Below are positions 25,899 to 37,518 of a DNA stretch of 64,000 bases, one piece after another. A program made the translations under genes and the position numbers. Location: NCBI RefSeq assembly GCF_050003625.1, contig NC_134398.1:111204145-111268144 (forward strand), given 5' to 3'. The notes under the pieces are model-generated. The model saw nothing but the letters and a program-made list of their open reading frames with translations. It was not told the DNA's origin and ran no database searches. This DNA is from Haematobia irritans (taxonomy: Eukaryota; Arthropoda; Insecta; Diptera; Muscidae). Each line of letters starts with the position of its first letter. The first letter of the stretch is position 1.

Positions 25899-26500
25899 TG
25901 GGCTAGTTTGTGGCGATATTCCATGCCCTGAATTGAAAAATTTTGTTTGTAAATATTATTTTATTTTTATGAAGATCCCTTTTGTAATTTTTATATATTT
26001 TCCACTGTTTTTTTTTGTAATGTTAAAATGATAAACAAAACACATGTCCACAAATATACAAAATGCTGCTCTAAAAGCAAAAACACATGTTATTTTTTCA
26101 AAAGTATATTGTCTTGGTTCCGAATGTCTATTCTCTTTACTCCGAATACTCATTTTAATATTCAAATTAAATAATATTTATACTTAAGGATATCAAATTT
26201 TTGGCGAAGCCCTATTAGCATGGTAAGCGCACAGCCAAAACAAATAATGAACACATAAAACAGTTTTCCGAAACAACATACCAGCAGTTTCACAGAAATT
26301 GTTCTCTTTTGATTCTCCCGTTTCCATCTCTATTTCTTTCTCTCTCTGCCGTTCTCTGAATAAAATATCACAACATATATATGTTTACTCGAAATTTGTA
26401 AATCTATATATGTTTACATTCACACATATTATTTTTATGAAACATTCATGTCCCAAGCATAATATATTCTAACATATTAACATATCGATGCCCTAATTCC
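25899..26500. repeat. Mostly unrecognised; dispersed repeat at right end
   Basis: No gene is supported. The right part (about 26330-26495) is the inverted relative of the repeat at 18318-18740, sharing TATGTTAATATGTTAGA and ATGTGTGAATGTAAACATAT when read on the minus strand. Confidence 0.4.
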
Positions 26501-26647
26501 AGAGTACGCTAGGTTAGGTTAGGTTAAAGTGGCAGCCCGATTAAGATTCAGGCTCACTTAGACTATTCAGTCCATTGTGATACCACATTAACTAAAAGTA
26601 CCTATTACATATGGGCACTTCTAGTTTTAACCGCTGAACCTTCTTGA

Positions 26648-29600
26648 TTATTTTTCTTTGTTGAACCAACCAGATTGTTCCAAAAACATTAGCAGACTGC
26701 TTAAGTTAACGTTTTCCAGATCCGCCAGTAATCTGAAGCTATATGCTCCTAAAAGTTGCTTACGCTTTACACAAAATGCAGGACACTCACACAAGAGGTG
26801 TTTAATTGATTCTTTTTCCTCCGCATCATGACAGCTCATACAATAGTCATTATACTTCGTGCCAATAGTTTTTGCAAAATCTCCTATCAGGCAGCGACCC
26901 GTTATAGCAGATATCAGGAGTGATATCTGACGTCTCGAGAACACTAGCATATCTAGTGTGCGGTTTAAGTTTAAATGGGGCCATATTTGCTTGGTGTCGT
27001 TACAGCCCTTGCTATTCTCCCATCGAACATTTGCCATCAAAACAGCTTTCTCACGCAGCATGAGCTTGCAGGTAGCCAGGGGCATACCGACAGATTCTAG
27101 TTCCCCTGGAATATGTAAGGTAGTTCCTAGCCTTGCTAGCTCATCTGCTTCGCAGTTCCCCAGTATGTTCCTATGGCCAGGCACCCATATTAGGTGAATA
27201 TTGTGCTGCTCAGCCATCTCATTGAGAGATTTGCGGCAATCGATGGCCGTTTTCGAGTTGAGGAACACAGAGTCCAAGGATTTTATTGCAGGTTGACTGT
27301 CGGAGTATATACACAGTCTCACATAAGTTTACATACCCTTGAGGTTTTTACCTTATAACTAAACATGTTTCTTGTTGTTGTTTATATTCCAGACTAAAAA
27401 CATCTTCTTGAAAATGGACAAATACTTTGTTTTTCAAATTAATTTACAAAATCTAAAGCATATATATGCATATTTTATTATATTTTAATAATTAAAGAAA
27501 ATACAATTTCTTAAACCGTATGTAAACTTGTGTAAGACTGTGTATTAATGCCAATATTGCTTGGAGCATTACTTCTCAGCCAATTCACCACTTCTCTTAT
27601 TGCTAATATTTCAGCCTGAAAACACTACAGTGATCAGGTAATCTTTTCGCTATTCGAAGTTCCAGATCTTTAGAATATACTCCGAAACCCACTTGGCCAT
27701 CCAATTTGGAGCCATCAGTGCAGAAATCTATATATCTTTTATACATTCGCCAAAGTGTAATCCACTACGTTAGGCACATCTGGCATTATTTTGAGGACCG
27801 AACTGTGACCGTAACTTTTTTCCGACCACAGCGATAGCTCACGCAACCGCACAGCCGTTGTTGCAGCTGACTGTTTGGCCAAAATGTCTAAAGACAATAG
27901 ATGCAGTTTGACATTAAGGGAGTTTGTTCCTGTCTTGCTGAATGCACCTGAGATACACAAGCACGCCATACGCTGAACTTTGTCTAAACTTGTCGGCTGG
28001 TGAAGTGCCGGCCACCAGACTACAACACCATATGGCATTATAGGTCTAACCTTGCCGTGTATAGCCAATGTACAATTTTTGGTTTTAGTCCCCCCTTTTC
28101 CCTATTGCCTTTTTGCACGAGTATAAAGCTACCGTTGCTTTCCTCGCCCTTTCTTCAATATTAAGCTTAAAGTTCAGCTTCCTGTCCAAAATAACGCCAA
28201 GGTATTTTGCACACTCCCTAAAGGGAATTTCAATACCCCCTAAGGAAATGGGTCTAACCGTGGGAGTTTTGCGATCTCTGCAGTACATGGCTAGTTCTGT
28301 CTTTACAGGATTAACCCCAAGACCATTATCTTTCGCCCATTTCTCAGTCATCCGGAGGGCTCTCTGTATAATATCTCTAACTGTTGATGGGAATTTTCCC
28401 CTGACTGCTAGCGCCACATCATCTGCGTCTGCCACCACTTGTATCCTTTCTTTTTCTAGGGAAACCAGAAGGTCGTTTATAGCACCATTCCAAAGAAGAG
28501 GTGATAGAACTCCTCCTTGAGGAGTGCCTCTGTTCACATACCTTTGTATGTTTGCTTGTCCTAGTGTGGCTGAAATGCGTCTCTTCCTTAGAAGTTCGTC
28601 TAACAGCCTAAGTATACCTGGATCAACATTCAGAGTTGTCAGTCCATTTAATATCGAGCTCGGATGGACGTTATTGAACGCCCCTTCGATGTCTAGAAAC
28701 GCCACGATTGTGTATTCTTTGACGGATAGTGAGCTTTCAATAGAGCTGACTAGTTCATGTAATGCGGTCTCAGTAGACCTGCCCTTCGAGTATGCATGTT
28801 GTCGTTTCGAGAGCAAACTTGAATCGACGCTAGTTCTAAGATAAATATCTATCATCCTCTCCAGACTCTTAAGTAGGAATGATGATAAGCTGAGTGGTCG
28901 GAAATCCTTCGCATTCGAGGCTTTTCCCGCTTTAGGAAACGACTTTTGATTCCCTCCACTTTCGTGGAATATATGCTAAGTTGATACATCCTATATATAT
29001 CGCCGACAACCAGGGGATAATTCTGTCAGCCACAGCTTGTAACTCCGCCGGAGTAATTCCATCAGGTCCGGGGGATTTGAATGTTCCAAAGCTATTTAAC
29101 GCCCATTTTATTCTAGATTCTGATACAATTTCCTCGATAGGAAACGACCGCTGAGCCACTGTGGCACCGCCAGTGCATGGTTCAACCGTCTGATTTCCGG
29201 GAAAATGTGGGTCCAATAGTACCTCCAGCGTCTCCTCACTGGACGTTGTCCAACTGCCCTCCGATGTTTTAATGAAACCTGGAGCGGAGCTCGTGGATGC
29301 TAGCACCTTCCCTAGTCTGGAAGCCTCGGACGTATTCTCAATGCTGCTGCAGTAATCATTCCAAGAGTTATGCTGAGCCTTTCTCAGTTCTCGCTTGTAT
29401 CCTCTCAGATTCTTCTTGTAAGCGTCCCAATCCACAGGAGCTCTGGTGGACTTTGCTTTGTTAAAGAGCTTCCTGCACGATTTCCCCATATTACCTAACT
29501 CCGTAGACCACCACGGTGGTCGATTTTTCCCCCTTGGCTTCCCTTTAGGGCATGCAGCTTTCAGTGAAATGTTGAAGGCCTTAGTAATCCTCTCCACTGC

Positions 29601-30413
29601 GTGTTCGATAACTTGCACAGTGCTCATATTTGTCTCTGGTATTTCCGGTATCATCATATTGAACGATTCCCTATACCTATTCCAGTCAGCTTTCCTAACA
29701 TTTGGCGGAAATATGGTCTTGGTGGTATGAATATTAAATTTGAAACTGATGTAGCGATGACCTGAGAAGCTGTGTTCACTTAAAACCTGCCACTCAGATA
29801 TCATTTCATTCAGTTTTGCGAGGCCAAGGTGATGTCCGAAACCTCTTGCCTGTTTTTAGTGACAAAGGTTGGGGCATCTCCCTTGTTGCAAACTACCAGA
29901 TTAGTACGCAAAATAAACTCTATTAGCGACTCTCCCCTTGCATTAGTATCACTATTTCCCCATATAATATGATGCGCATTCGCATCGCATCCCATAATGA
30001 GTTTCGTCTTTGTTTTCAGTGACTCCTCAACTAAGGTCTTCACGGCACATGGAGGCATCTCCCTGTCATGTCCCATATAGGCCGAAGATACCCAATATTT
30101 GCATTTGGCCATTTTTAAACTGGCAACGACAGTGTCTGCATTGCACATTGAAGGAAGCAGAAACAAATTAAGCTCGTTTTTAGCAATTATATAGGCTCGA
30201 ATTACATCATTACCAGTATACTGCAATAGTTTGAGTACTTAATTCACGGAGTACTTAATTCACATATTTTGTTTCTATAAACATATGGTTCTTGAATAAG
30301 AACTATGTCTATGTCCCCTTTCATCTGGAGAACTTTTAAGGCAGCACATGCAGCTTTACAATGATGAAGATTTATCTGGAGGATCCGTAGGACCATTGAG
30401 ATTTTCAACAACC
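26648..30413 (-). pseudogene. LINE copy B ORF2: endonuclease, RT, RNase H
   Basis: Same domain order as copy A. The endonuclease is at about 30413-29700 (GCDANAHHIIWG) and the RT at 29400-28090 (SPGPDGITPAELQ, FLDIEGAFNNVH, GTPQGGVL). The RT active-site motif is changed from YADD to DADD (VVADADDVAL, near 28425). The RNase H is at 27640-26900. Interrupted by several shifts, by a deletion that fuses RT-distal sequence at 27740, and by the MITE in the RNase H. Confidence 0.9.
27312..27542. mobile_element. Tc1/mariner-type MITE inside LINE copy B
   Basis: The ends CACAGTCTCACATAAGTTTA and inverted TAAACTTGTGTAAGACTGTG form a 25 bp TIR, with TA on each side (27310-27311, 27543-27544). Copy A reads straight through the same site. 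The 231 bp unit has no coding capacity; the terminal CACAGTC is typical of Tc1-like TIRs. Confidence 0.92.
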
Positions 30414-31480
30414 GTCACATCAGCCGCTTCAATCGAGTCATCAAGAATATCCTCTTCAGAGATCTCGGTGACTCTCGCAATAACCATAGGTTCAACTTTG
30501 GTGAGTTCTGAGGCAGTAGAAGCCTCCTCACGCATACGGTATCTATCCATGTCTTCAACTTTGGTATCTCCCTCGACTTCGCAAGAGGATCCACTTACTT
30601 CTGATTCAGACAGAGGCTTGTCCATTTCTGAATCCTTTAGCTGATCGTTTTTATACACCTTCATTTGGATATAATGAAAGCTATAGCATACACGGCCCTG
30701 AGACTTTGCTAGATGTGGCAAAGACAGAGTGTTCAATATAACACTGCATGCCGTCTTGGTCCATCCACTTCATCCAAACGGCCAACCTTCCAATCAGCTG
30801 TTGGAAGATCTGGATTGCATTGTTTCAATCTATTTAAAATAGATTCAGGGTCAGGAGGGTTTGCAGGTATCCACGCATGTGCTCTAGGTCTAGCCGGTAT
30901 GTCTTTCTTCTCGACTAACTCTAGACCAACCAGCCTCTTGGTGTCGAGGATCTGGGCCGGGAAACTTTTCCAGCACCCGTGAGTAGACGCCAGGCAAAGC
31001 ATTCTCAATTTCCCTCCATTTTTGCTTTGGAACCATACCGTCCAATGCTCCTTTATTTATGATAGCCATCACAAGGATGTCTTTAGCAACTGAGGCAAAC
31101 GATCGTTGATCCCTTTTGGAGGATGGCAGCTCATCCGGTGATCGTTCCCTTTTGCCAGCCTCAAGAATTCCTTCAGCCCATTTTAAGGAATCGCTTTGTT
31201 TAGCCGACAACGTGCTTGGGTCGACTGATCCTAATTTCTTTAGGATAAACAAAGCATTTCTGCGTTTCTTGAACCTCTTTCGTGAGGGATTACCTCCTTT
31301 TGATGCCGCTACCTTGGAAAAGGTTCGACTTGTCAAATTGTCGCCACCAGTCGACCCGTCTACAGGTCGACTAATTGGGCCTAACTCTTGGTCATTGCCC
31401 AAATTTATAACTCCAGTCGATACCCGTCCACTGGGCCCTGAAGTTAGCAACCCAGTGGATGTCTTTGAATTTCTCTGCAT
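30356..31480 (-). pseudogene. LINE copy B ORF1
   Basis: Begins MQRNSKTSTGLLTSG at 31480, the only copy here that shows the start together with most of ORF1. The PRAHAWIPANPPDPESILNR block and the acidic C-terminal part (LSESEVSGSSCEVEGD) are present. Compared with copy A, a deletion of about 120 bases near 30925 and frame changes near 30770 and 30890 break it. No zinc knuckle seen. Function inferred: RNA-binding ORF1 protein of the LINE. Confidence 0.75.
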
Positions 31481-31595
31481 GGTGGCCTAATATCCCACCA
31501 CACTTGAAATTCGTAGTAGGTACTTATTACGATGATTTTATCCGCTATTAAAAAACACGTCCGTTCCGTTCGACGTTTGAATAAAGAGTACGCTA

Positions 31596-32034
31596 AGTCA
31601 AAAGTTATGGTTAATATTGTACTTAGCCTGTGACTAAAGTTTTAAAAAATGTCCAATCCAAAAAGGGCAAAAAGCTTTGTTCGGTCTAAAGTGGTCTAAG
31701 TCATTTTTAGCCATGTTCTATTATCACTATTTTGAGTTCGTACATACTAAAAAAAAATTATAAAAAAAATTTGATTTTAAGACCGAAAAAAGGGAATTTC
31801 TATCTTATACGGATTTTGAGAAATTTCAAAAAACAAAATTTGAACTTGTTTCCTGTAAACTTCACTTTTTAGACTTAGTGTACTTTGGAATGTAGACGTC
31901 GATATGTGTCCCAAACATTTAATGCTAGTTTAAGAACATTCTATTTTTGCACTTAAATATATTGTGTTTGAAAATTCTGCCCGAAACACGCTTTGTTTAT
32001 ATCGGAACATATAAAAACATATTTTTCTAACAGT
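31596..32034. other. No gene recognised
   Basis: Flank of LINE copy B. AT-rich; nothing shared with the other repeats of the window was noticed. Confidence 0.45.
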
Positions 32035-32800
32035 GTATATATGGGAGCTATATCTACATCTGAACCGATTTCGATTAATTTTAGCACATACACCCATAGA
32101 AAAATTATTACCATACGGGGCTTTCTCCCAATTCAGCTCCATGTCGCAATTCAGGCACTGCATCCCTCAAGTCGACTGTTGTTGCATTTGGAAGGTTTTT
32201 GTATGTCACTTGCGCATCTAATTAAAGGATGATCGAATTAAAAAACATAACTAATGCAAAAAAATATTATACTTACCTATACTTCGCCATATTCATTGAA
32301 TTCATTTAATTTTCGTGATCTTATCCCAAACTATTGTTATTTACAAGCCGCATGAAAAAAACTAAACTACCAAGGCGGCAAATTCTACATATCATGTGTT
32401 ACGGCGTTGAGATAGTTAATACCACAATAATACCGGATGTAAATGATTTGATACAAAGTGTTACCAAAATTAAAAAGTAACGTGAATAAATTTATTAATA
32501 CCAAACTGTAATGACCACATACCGCCTTTTTTCTACCAGTGTATTGTTAGTACTATCAAAGATTAGAGTAAGCAAAGTTTGAGAAAAATCGCTTAATAAA
32601 TAAGGTTTTTATGGCCAAATTTGGGGAAATCGGGCGATATCTATGGGAGCTATATTAAAATCTGAACCGATTTCAATGATATTTTGCAGACTTGAAGGGT
32701 GATAAAAAAGATTACTTTGTGCCAAATTTGGCGACAATCGGTTAGTAAAAAATGTGACACAATTTGTCGAACTATGGGCGATACATATATATGGGAGTTA
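32035..32800. repeat. Two units of the GGGAGCTATAT-type dispersed repeat
   Basis: Units near 32036 (TATATGGGAGCTATATCTAC, CTGAACCGATTTCGATTAAT) and near 32637 (CTATGGGAGCTATATTAAAA, CTGAACCGATTTCAATGATA) are the complement-type relatives of the units at 5267-5840. The intervening 500 bases show no feature. Confidence 0.6.
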
Positions 32801-32805
32801 CACCG

Positions 32806-32965
32806 AAAAAAAGTTAACTATTGTTTACGAAAAATGAACTAAACGATAGTAAGAATGACCATGATTTGGCGCCAAAGATTTTTTTGTCTAAATAAGTTAA
32901 TGATTTTTTTCTTATAAATTTGGTCATAAATTGCATCGTATTTAAGTTCATTATTACTACGCTAT
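32806..32965. repeat. Second copy of the CTATTGTTTAC repeat family
   Basis: Starts ACCGAAAAAAAGTTAACTATTG and follows the 22429 copy through AGTAAGAATGACCATGATTT and GCCAAAGATTTTTTTGTC. Ends ill-defined. The DNA from 32966 to 33880 has no recognisable feature. Confidence 0.6.
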
Positions 32966-33880
32966 GGGAAGACTGTACTCACGCTCATTCTAAATATTCC
33001 TGCTATCCAGAAAAATTAACAATTTTTTGGGAAAACTATATTAACAAATTGGTTTCAAATAAACTGTTTGTCAGAATTGTTTGCAAAAAAGTAGAGAAAT
33101 TGAGGAATCAAAGGTACAATAAGCCTATATACAACTAACAAATTTTTCGTACAATACAAGTAAATTTTCTATAACCATCAGTACTTTATTTCAAAAAATT
33201 ATTATTATATTACACAAAACTATGACTTATGATATACAATAAAGGAAATATTTTTATTCGTACGTTCGATGCAGTTACTTGTCGGTAGTTAGTAATTACT
33301 TCTTCAAAATAGTAATATTCTATATTAGTGAGACTAAATTATGTTAATTAATTTCAATTTCCATGTTTTCTATCCATATGAAAGATATATGACATAAGTT
33401 GCTATATTCATTTCATTTTTATCCAATTTCATCGATTTGGCTAGTTTTTGTTGTGTGGATTTGCTTTACGAGCATCGTATGAACATCTGAAATTACAAAG
33501 TTATACCAAATATAAAAAATATTATCAAATTCTACATTGATTTTTAACTTACGGGTTTCAAGAGCATTTTCTTACAGCCAATAAGGATATCAGCTTAGTT
33601 AGCATTAAACTGTAAGAAAATTACAAAAAATTACCATTAGAAGGCCTGTCTTGCTGCAAATGAAAATAATTATTTATAATAAATTGAAATTTTGGTTTTA
33701 TTGCAAACGGATGAAATACCGTTTATAGAAAAACTTACCACATTGAAAAAAATCCATCCTGTAGGTGCACTATTGGAATAATATCCATGGACTAATGGGA
33801 GATTTTGAAATTCTTCTCAGAATTATTTGAAATAAAAGATCTTATAAAATTAGACATAATTTCCACTTGTCAGTATAGCA

Positions 33881-34108
33881 TAAAGGTGGATATTAAGTTC
33901 GAGTTTAGCCGCTAAAATCGTAATTTTCACGATTGTTTTTCTTTAATAATCCACTTTAAAGAATATAAACTTTATAAAAAAAACTTGCTTTGGGCTATTC
34001 TCCATTAAGTTATATTATAATTTGCATCGAAAACGTATGATTTTATACTTTTCTCATGGATTTATTTTTAATTTTAGTGGCTAAACTCGAACTTAGTACT
34101 CATCTTTA
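33881..34108. mobile_element. 228 bp MITE with long TIRs
   Basis: The left end TTAAGTTCGAGTTTAGCCGC and the right end GTGGCTAAACTCGAACTTAG are inverted repeats. Weaker matching continues outwards to TAAAG(G/A)TG at 33881 and CA(T)CTTTA at 34108, giving TIRs of about 37 bp. If TA is the target, the element is TA-flanked and Tc1/mariner-like; that is tentative. Non-coding. Confidence 0.75.
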
Positions 34109-34873
34109 GTAATTGCTGTAACATAAAAACATTTAGATTCAAAAATTGGTTTCATCTCCTACCTGTGATCCAGATGTAGAGTAAATATAGATCATCCTAT
34201 TACCACTCATGATGTCGTATATTTTTCATGTAAATGAATTTAAAATCAACAATAATTTTAAACGATTAACAAAAATATACTGTTCTTTAATCGGTGATTT
34301 ATTTTTTAGTTCTATATTTTTTATCAACATAAAGTGATTTTATTTTCTCCACATCACAACATTCACTCCTCTGTATCTAAAAACCATTACCTCACGCAAT
34401 TGTGTGTTTCCAATAAAAACCACGTATGTACTCTATAAATGCATTAGCAGAACTGAATGCAGCAATAACACTCGAAGACACAAATAGTCATAAAAGGACA
34501 TATACCTGCCGAAAAGTAAAATAAAAGCAGCAAGAAAAATAACAACTCCACACACACTATCTCTTCCCGATCTCGTTATTGCACCAAAACAACTATCACC
34601 ACAAAAGATACCAACAACACACAAGGAACATTCCACAAATTCATCCACACTGTCTTTAGAATCAAAACAACCAACAACAGCATAAAACACTCAATAATAG
34701 ACACAAACAATCATACGACATATACACAAAATGTCTCTACAAACTACATCAAACGATTATTTCATTACTCTCTTCTCACTTAATTTTCCAGTAGCACATT
34801 TATTGATTAGTTGGAATTCTATACATAAGATAAGGAAAAATATATTCAAAATTTACGAGGAATCTATAAAAAA
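34109..34873. other. No gene recognised
   Basis: AT-rich flank outside the 3' end of the Helitron. An 85-codon minus-strand reading frame (34433-34690) has no recognisable domain and sits in low-complexity ACA-rich sequence. Confidence 0.45.
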
Positions 34874-35101
34874 CTAGCAAACTCGGCGAACGGAGTTTTG
34901 CTAGCTTTTCCGTAACATTTTGTTTGGTGATTAAAAGATAAAGAAAAATTTTTCAATTTGAAAAAGAAAAATTTTTCAATTTGCAAAAAATTATTTCATT
35001 TCACAGCAGTAATGAATTTATTTCGATTACAAAAATAAAGTGTTATTTAGTTGAACTTGTCTAAATGAAAGTGAATCCAAAGGAATTACTGAATCGAAGC
35101 G

Positions 35102-35393
35102 CTATACGTGTCCGCAAATTATTCGTTTCATTGAAGTGCTCTTTGGTAAACCACATTTTTTTGTTTTTTGGTCTAACGTTAACACAAACAAAGCGGATGG
35201 TTTCCTAACTCGTGAACACGCAACGTATAACTGACCATGTAAAAAACAATGATTTTCTAAATTTATCCCGCAAACACTAAGCGATTGGCCTTGTGACTTG
35301 TTATTGGTCATTTCGAACACAAGGCGAACTGGAAATTGCAATCTTTTGAAGTCAAACGGGAGATCTGTCGGAATCATTGGTATTCGAGGAATA
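35102..35393 (-). pseudogene. Helitron helicase, C-terminal (PIF1) part
   Basis: Contains IPRIPMIPTDLPFDFKRLQF, FEMTNNKSQGQSL and LYVACSRV, the last motifs of PIF1-family helicases fused to Helitron Rep proteins. It ends at 35102 with a normal stop (IICGHV). The upstream codons run into the mariner at 35393; they resume at 36683-36717 and then at 46168 beyond the LINE complex. Confidence 0.9.
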
Positions 35394-36682
35394 AAGGGTG
35401 ATACGGTCAAAATTTGGTCAAGGGAAAATGCGTGTAAATCGGTGAAATCGTTTATTTAAAAAATCAAATTAAATTTCTTTTTCAAGTTCAATTAGTATAA
35501 AATTCAGGAAAAATATACAGTTAGGCTTTCGCTTTTCCAAATCCGAATTGCCGGGCCTCACGCTTGACACCTGCCATCAGATTTTGTACAGCCACCTTGT
35601 CCACCTTCTTCGCCGCAGAAAGCCAGTTTGCCTTGAACTGCTGCTCGTCCTTGGCAGTTTTTTGGTCTTCTTTAGGTTCCGCTTGACAATAGCCCAGTAT
35701 TTCTCAATTGGGCGGAGCTCTGGCGTGTTGGGAGGGTTCTTGTCCTTGGGAACCACCTGCACGTTGTTGGCGGCGTACCACTCCATGGCCTTTTTCCCGT
35801 AATGGCAAGATACCAAATCCGGCCAAAACAGTACGGAACAACCGTGTTTCTTCCGGAAAGGCAGCAGACGTTTATTCAAACACTCTTTCACGTAAATTTC
35901 TTGACAGTCCCGGAAGCTATGAAAATGCTGCTTTTCAAGCCACAGGTACAGATGGCTTGTCAAACCAGATATTTCTTTGCGAACTTTGACAGTTTTATGT
36001 GCTTGAAAATATCTGCTACCTTTCCCCTTCCTTTTGCCGTATAAAACTCCTGTCCCGGAAGCTGCTTGTAGTCGGCTTTGACGTAGGTTTCGTCGTCCAT
36101 TACCACGCAGGCAAACTTCGTCAGCATCGTCGTGCACTGCCTCCGGGATCGCGCTTTGGCCGTCGTATTTGGTTTATCATCGCGATTTGGAGTCACTACC
36201 TTCTTGTAAGTCGATAGCCCGGCTCATTTTTTGGCTCGATGCACGGACGATACACCCAGCTTATTTGCGGCATCTCGGAGAGAGGGGTTAGGGTTCCGCT
36301 TGAAACTACAGGCATCTCTCTTTGTCGTCTCAGCGGCTTCCGGTTTTCGATTTCCCCCCGATCCAGACTTCCTGGCTGTCGACAAACGTTCCCCAAACAC
36401 TTTAATTACATTTGTAACGGTTGATTTGGCAACTTTTAGCGATTTTGCCAGCTTTGCGTGCGAGCAGCTCGGATTTTCGCGATGCGCGAGAAAAATTTTG
36501 ATACGCTGCTCTTCTTGCTTGGACGGCATTTTGATAACTGAAGAGTGAATTCCAAAATCAAAATAGGAGCAACATTCTACACGCACACACCTTCAAAATG
36601 AGGGGTGTTCAGGTTTTTTAAATGCAAAATTGAAAGAAATACGTCAAGTTTATATTGACCAAATTGTAACCGTATCACCCTT
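35394..36682 (-). mobile_element. DD37E mariner-like element, copy 2
   Basis: TIRs AAGGGTGATACGGTCAAAAT and inverted partner, TA on both sides (35392-35393, 36683-36684), 1289 bp. Inserted into the Helitron helicase region. Confidence 0.95.
35521..36529 (-). pseudogene. DD37E transposase, copy 2
   Basis: The ATG complement at 36527-36529 begins MPSKQEEQRIKIFLAHRENP and gives the N-terminal DNA-binding region in frame. It reaches the same TGA as copy 1 just after HRAKK (about 36224-36226). A 6-base deletion in the TTVH region, a missing base near 35905 (VNQ lost) and shifts near 36140 and 35660 further break it. The catalytic blocks VVMDDETYVKAD, FWPDLVSCHYG and PELRPIEKYW remain, with 37 residues between the last Asp and Glu. 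Confidence 0.9.
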
Positions 36683-36717
36683 TACATACATTTTCACATG
36701 CGTACTTTCCGTTAATA

Positions 36718-37518
36718 GGTTAGGTTAGGTTAAAGTGGCAGCCCGATTAAGATTCAGGCTCACTTATACTATTCAGTCCATTGTGATACCACATTAACTA
36801 AAAGTACCTATTACATATGGGCACTTCTTGTTTTAACCGCTGAGCCTTCTCGATTATTTTCTTCTGTTGAACCAACCAGATTGTTCCAAGAACATTAACA
36901 GACTGCTTAAGTTAACGTTAGCCAGGTCCGCCAGTAATCTGAAGCTATATGCCCCTAAAATTTGCTTACGCCTTACACAAAATGCAGGACACACACACAA
37001 GAAGTGTTTTATTGATTCCTTTTCCTCCGCATCATGATAGTTCATACAATCGTCATTATACTTCGCGCCAATAGCTTTTGCAAAGCCGCCTATCAGGCAG
37101 CGACCCGTTATAGCAGATATCAGGAGTGATATCTGGCGTCTCGAGAACACTAGCATATCTATTGTGCGGTTTAAGTTTAAATGGGGCCATATTTGCTTGG
37201 TGTCGTTACAACCCTTGCAATTTTCCCATCGAACATTTGCCATCATGACAGCCTTCTCATGCAGTAAGAGCTTGCCAGAGGCATACCAACAGATTCTAGT
37301 TCCCCTGGAATATGTAAGGTAGTTCCTACTCTTGCTAGCTCATCTGCTTCGCAGTTCCCCGGTATGTTCCTATGGTCAGGCACCCATATTAGGTGAATAT
37401 TGTGCTGCTCAGCCATCTCATTGAGAGATTTGCGGCAGTCGATGGCCGTTTTCGAGTTGAGGAACACAGAGTCCAAGGATTTTATTGCAGGTTGACTGTC
37501 TGAGTATACATTAATGCC
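36718..37518 (-). mobile_element. LINE copy C/E, 3' half (C)
   Basis: Carries the GGTTAGGTTAGG tail, the 3' UTR and the RNase H end of ORF2 (residues ending SGWFNRRK near 36854). It stops at TACATTAATGCC where copy D begins, and the same LINE resumes at 41168. C and E are therefore one older insertion, with target duplication CCGTTAATA (36709-36717 and 46168-46176) in the Helitron. Confidence 0.9.

Larger units (their letters stand above)
26512..31584 (-). mobile_element. I/LOA-type LINE, copy B (near full length)
   Basis: The 5' end at 31584 and the GGTTAGGTTAGG tail at 26512 are bordered by an 11 bp duplication AGAGTACGCTA (26501-26511 and 31585-31595). The 5' UTR (about 31490-31584) precedes ORF1 and ORF2. 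Removing a 231 bp MITE (27312-27542) leaves about 4.8 kb, the apparent unit length. On the minus strand the 3' end reads GGGCTGCCACTTTAACC followed by CCTAA repeats. Copy B carries several small deletions (for example near 27740 and 30925), so it is dead. Confidence 0.95.

Noticed and set aside
26512..26530. Internal telomeric (TTAGG)n site
   Set aside because: Only a few units, always joined to the LINE 3' end; it is the element tail.
34433..34690. 85-codon minus-strand Cys-rich, hydrophobic reading frame
   Set aside because: Low-complexity ACA-rich DNA, no start context, no homologous block recognised.
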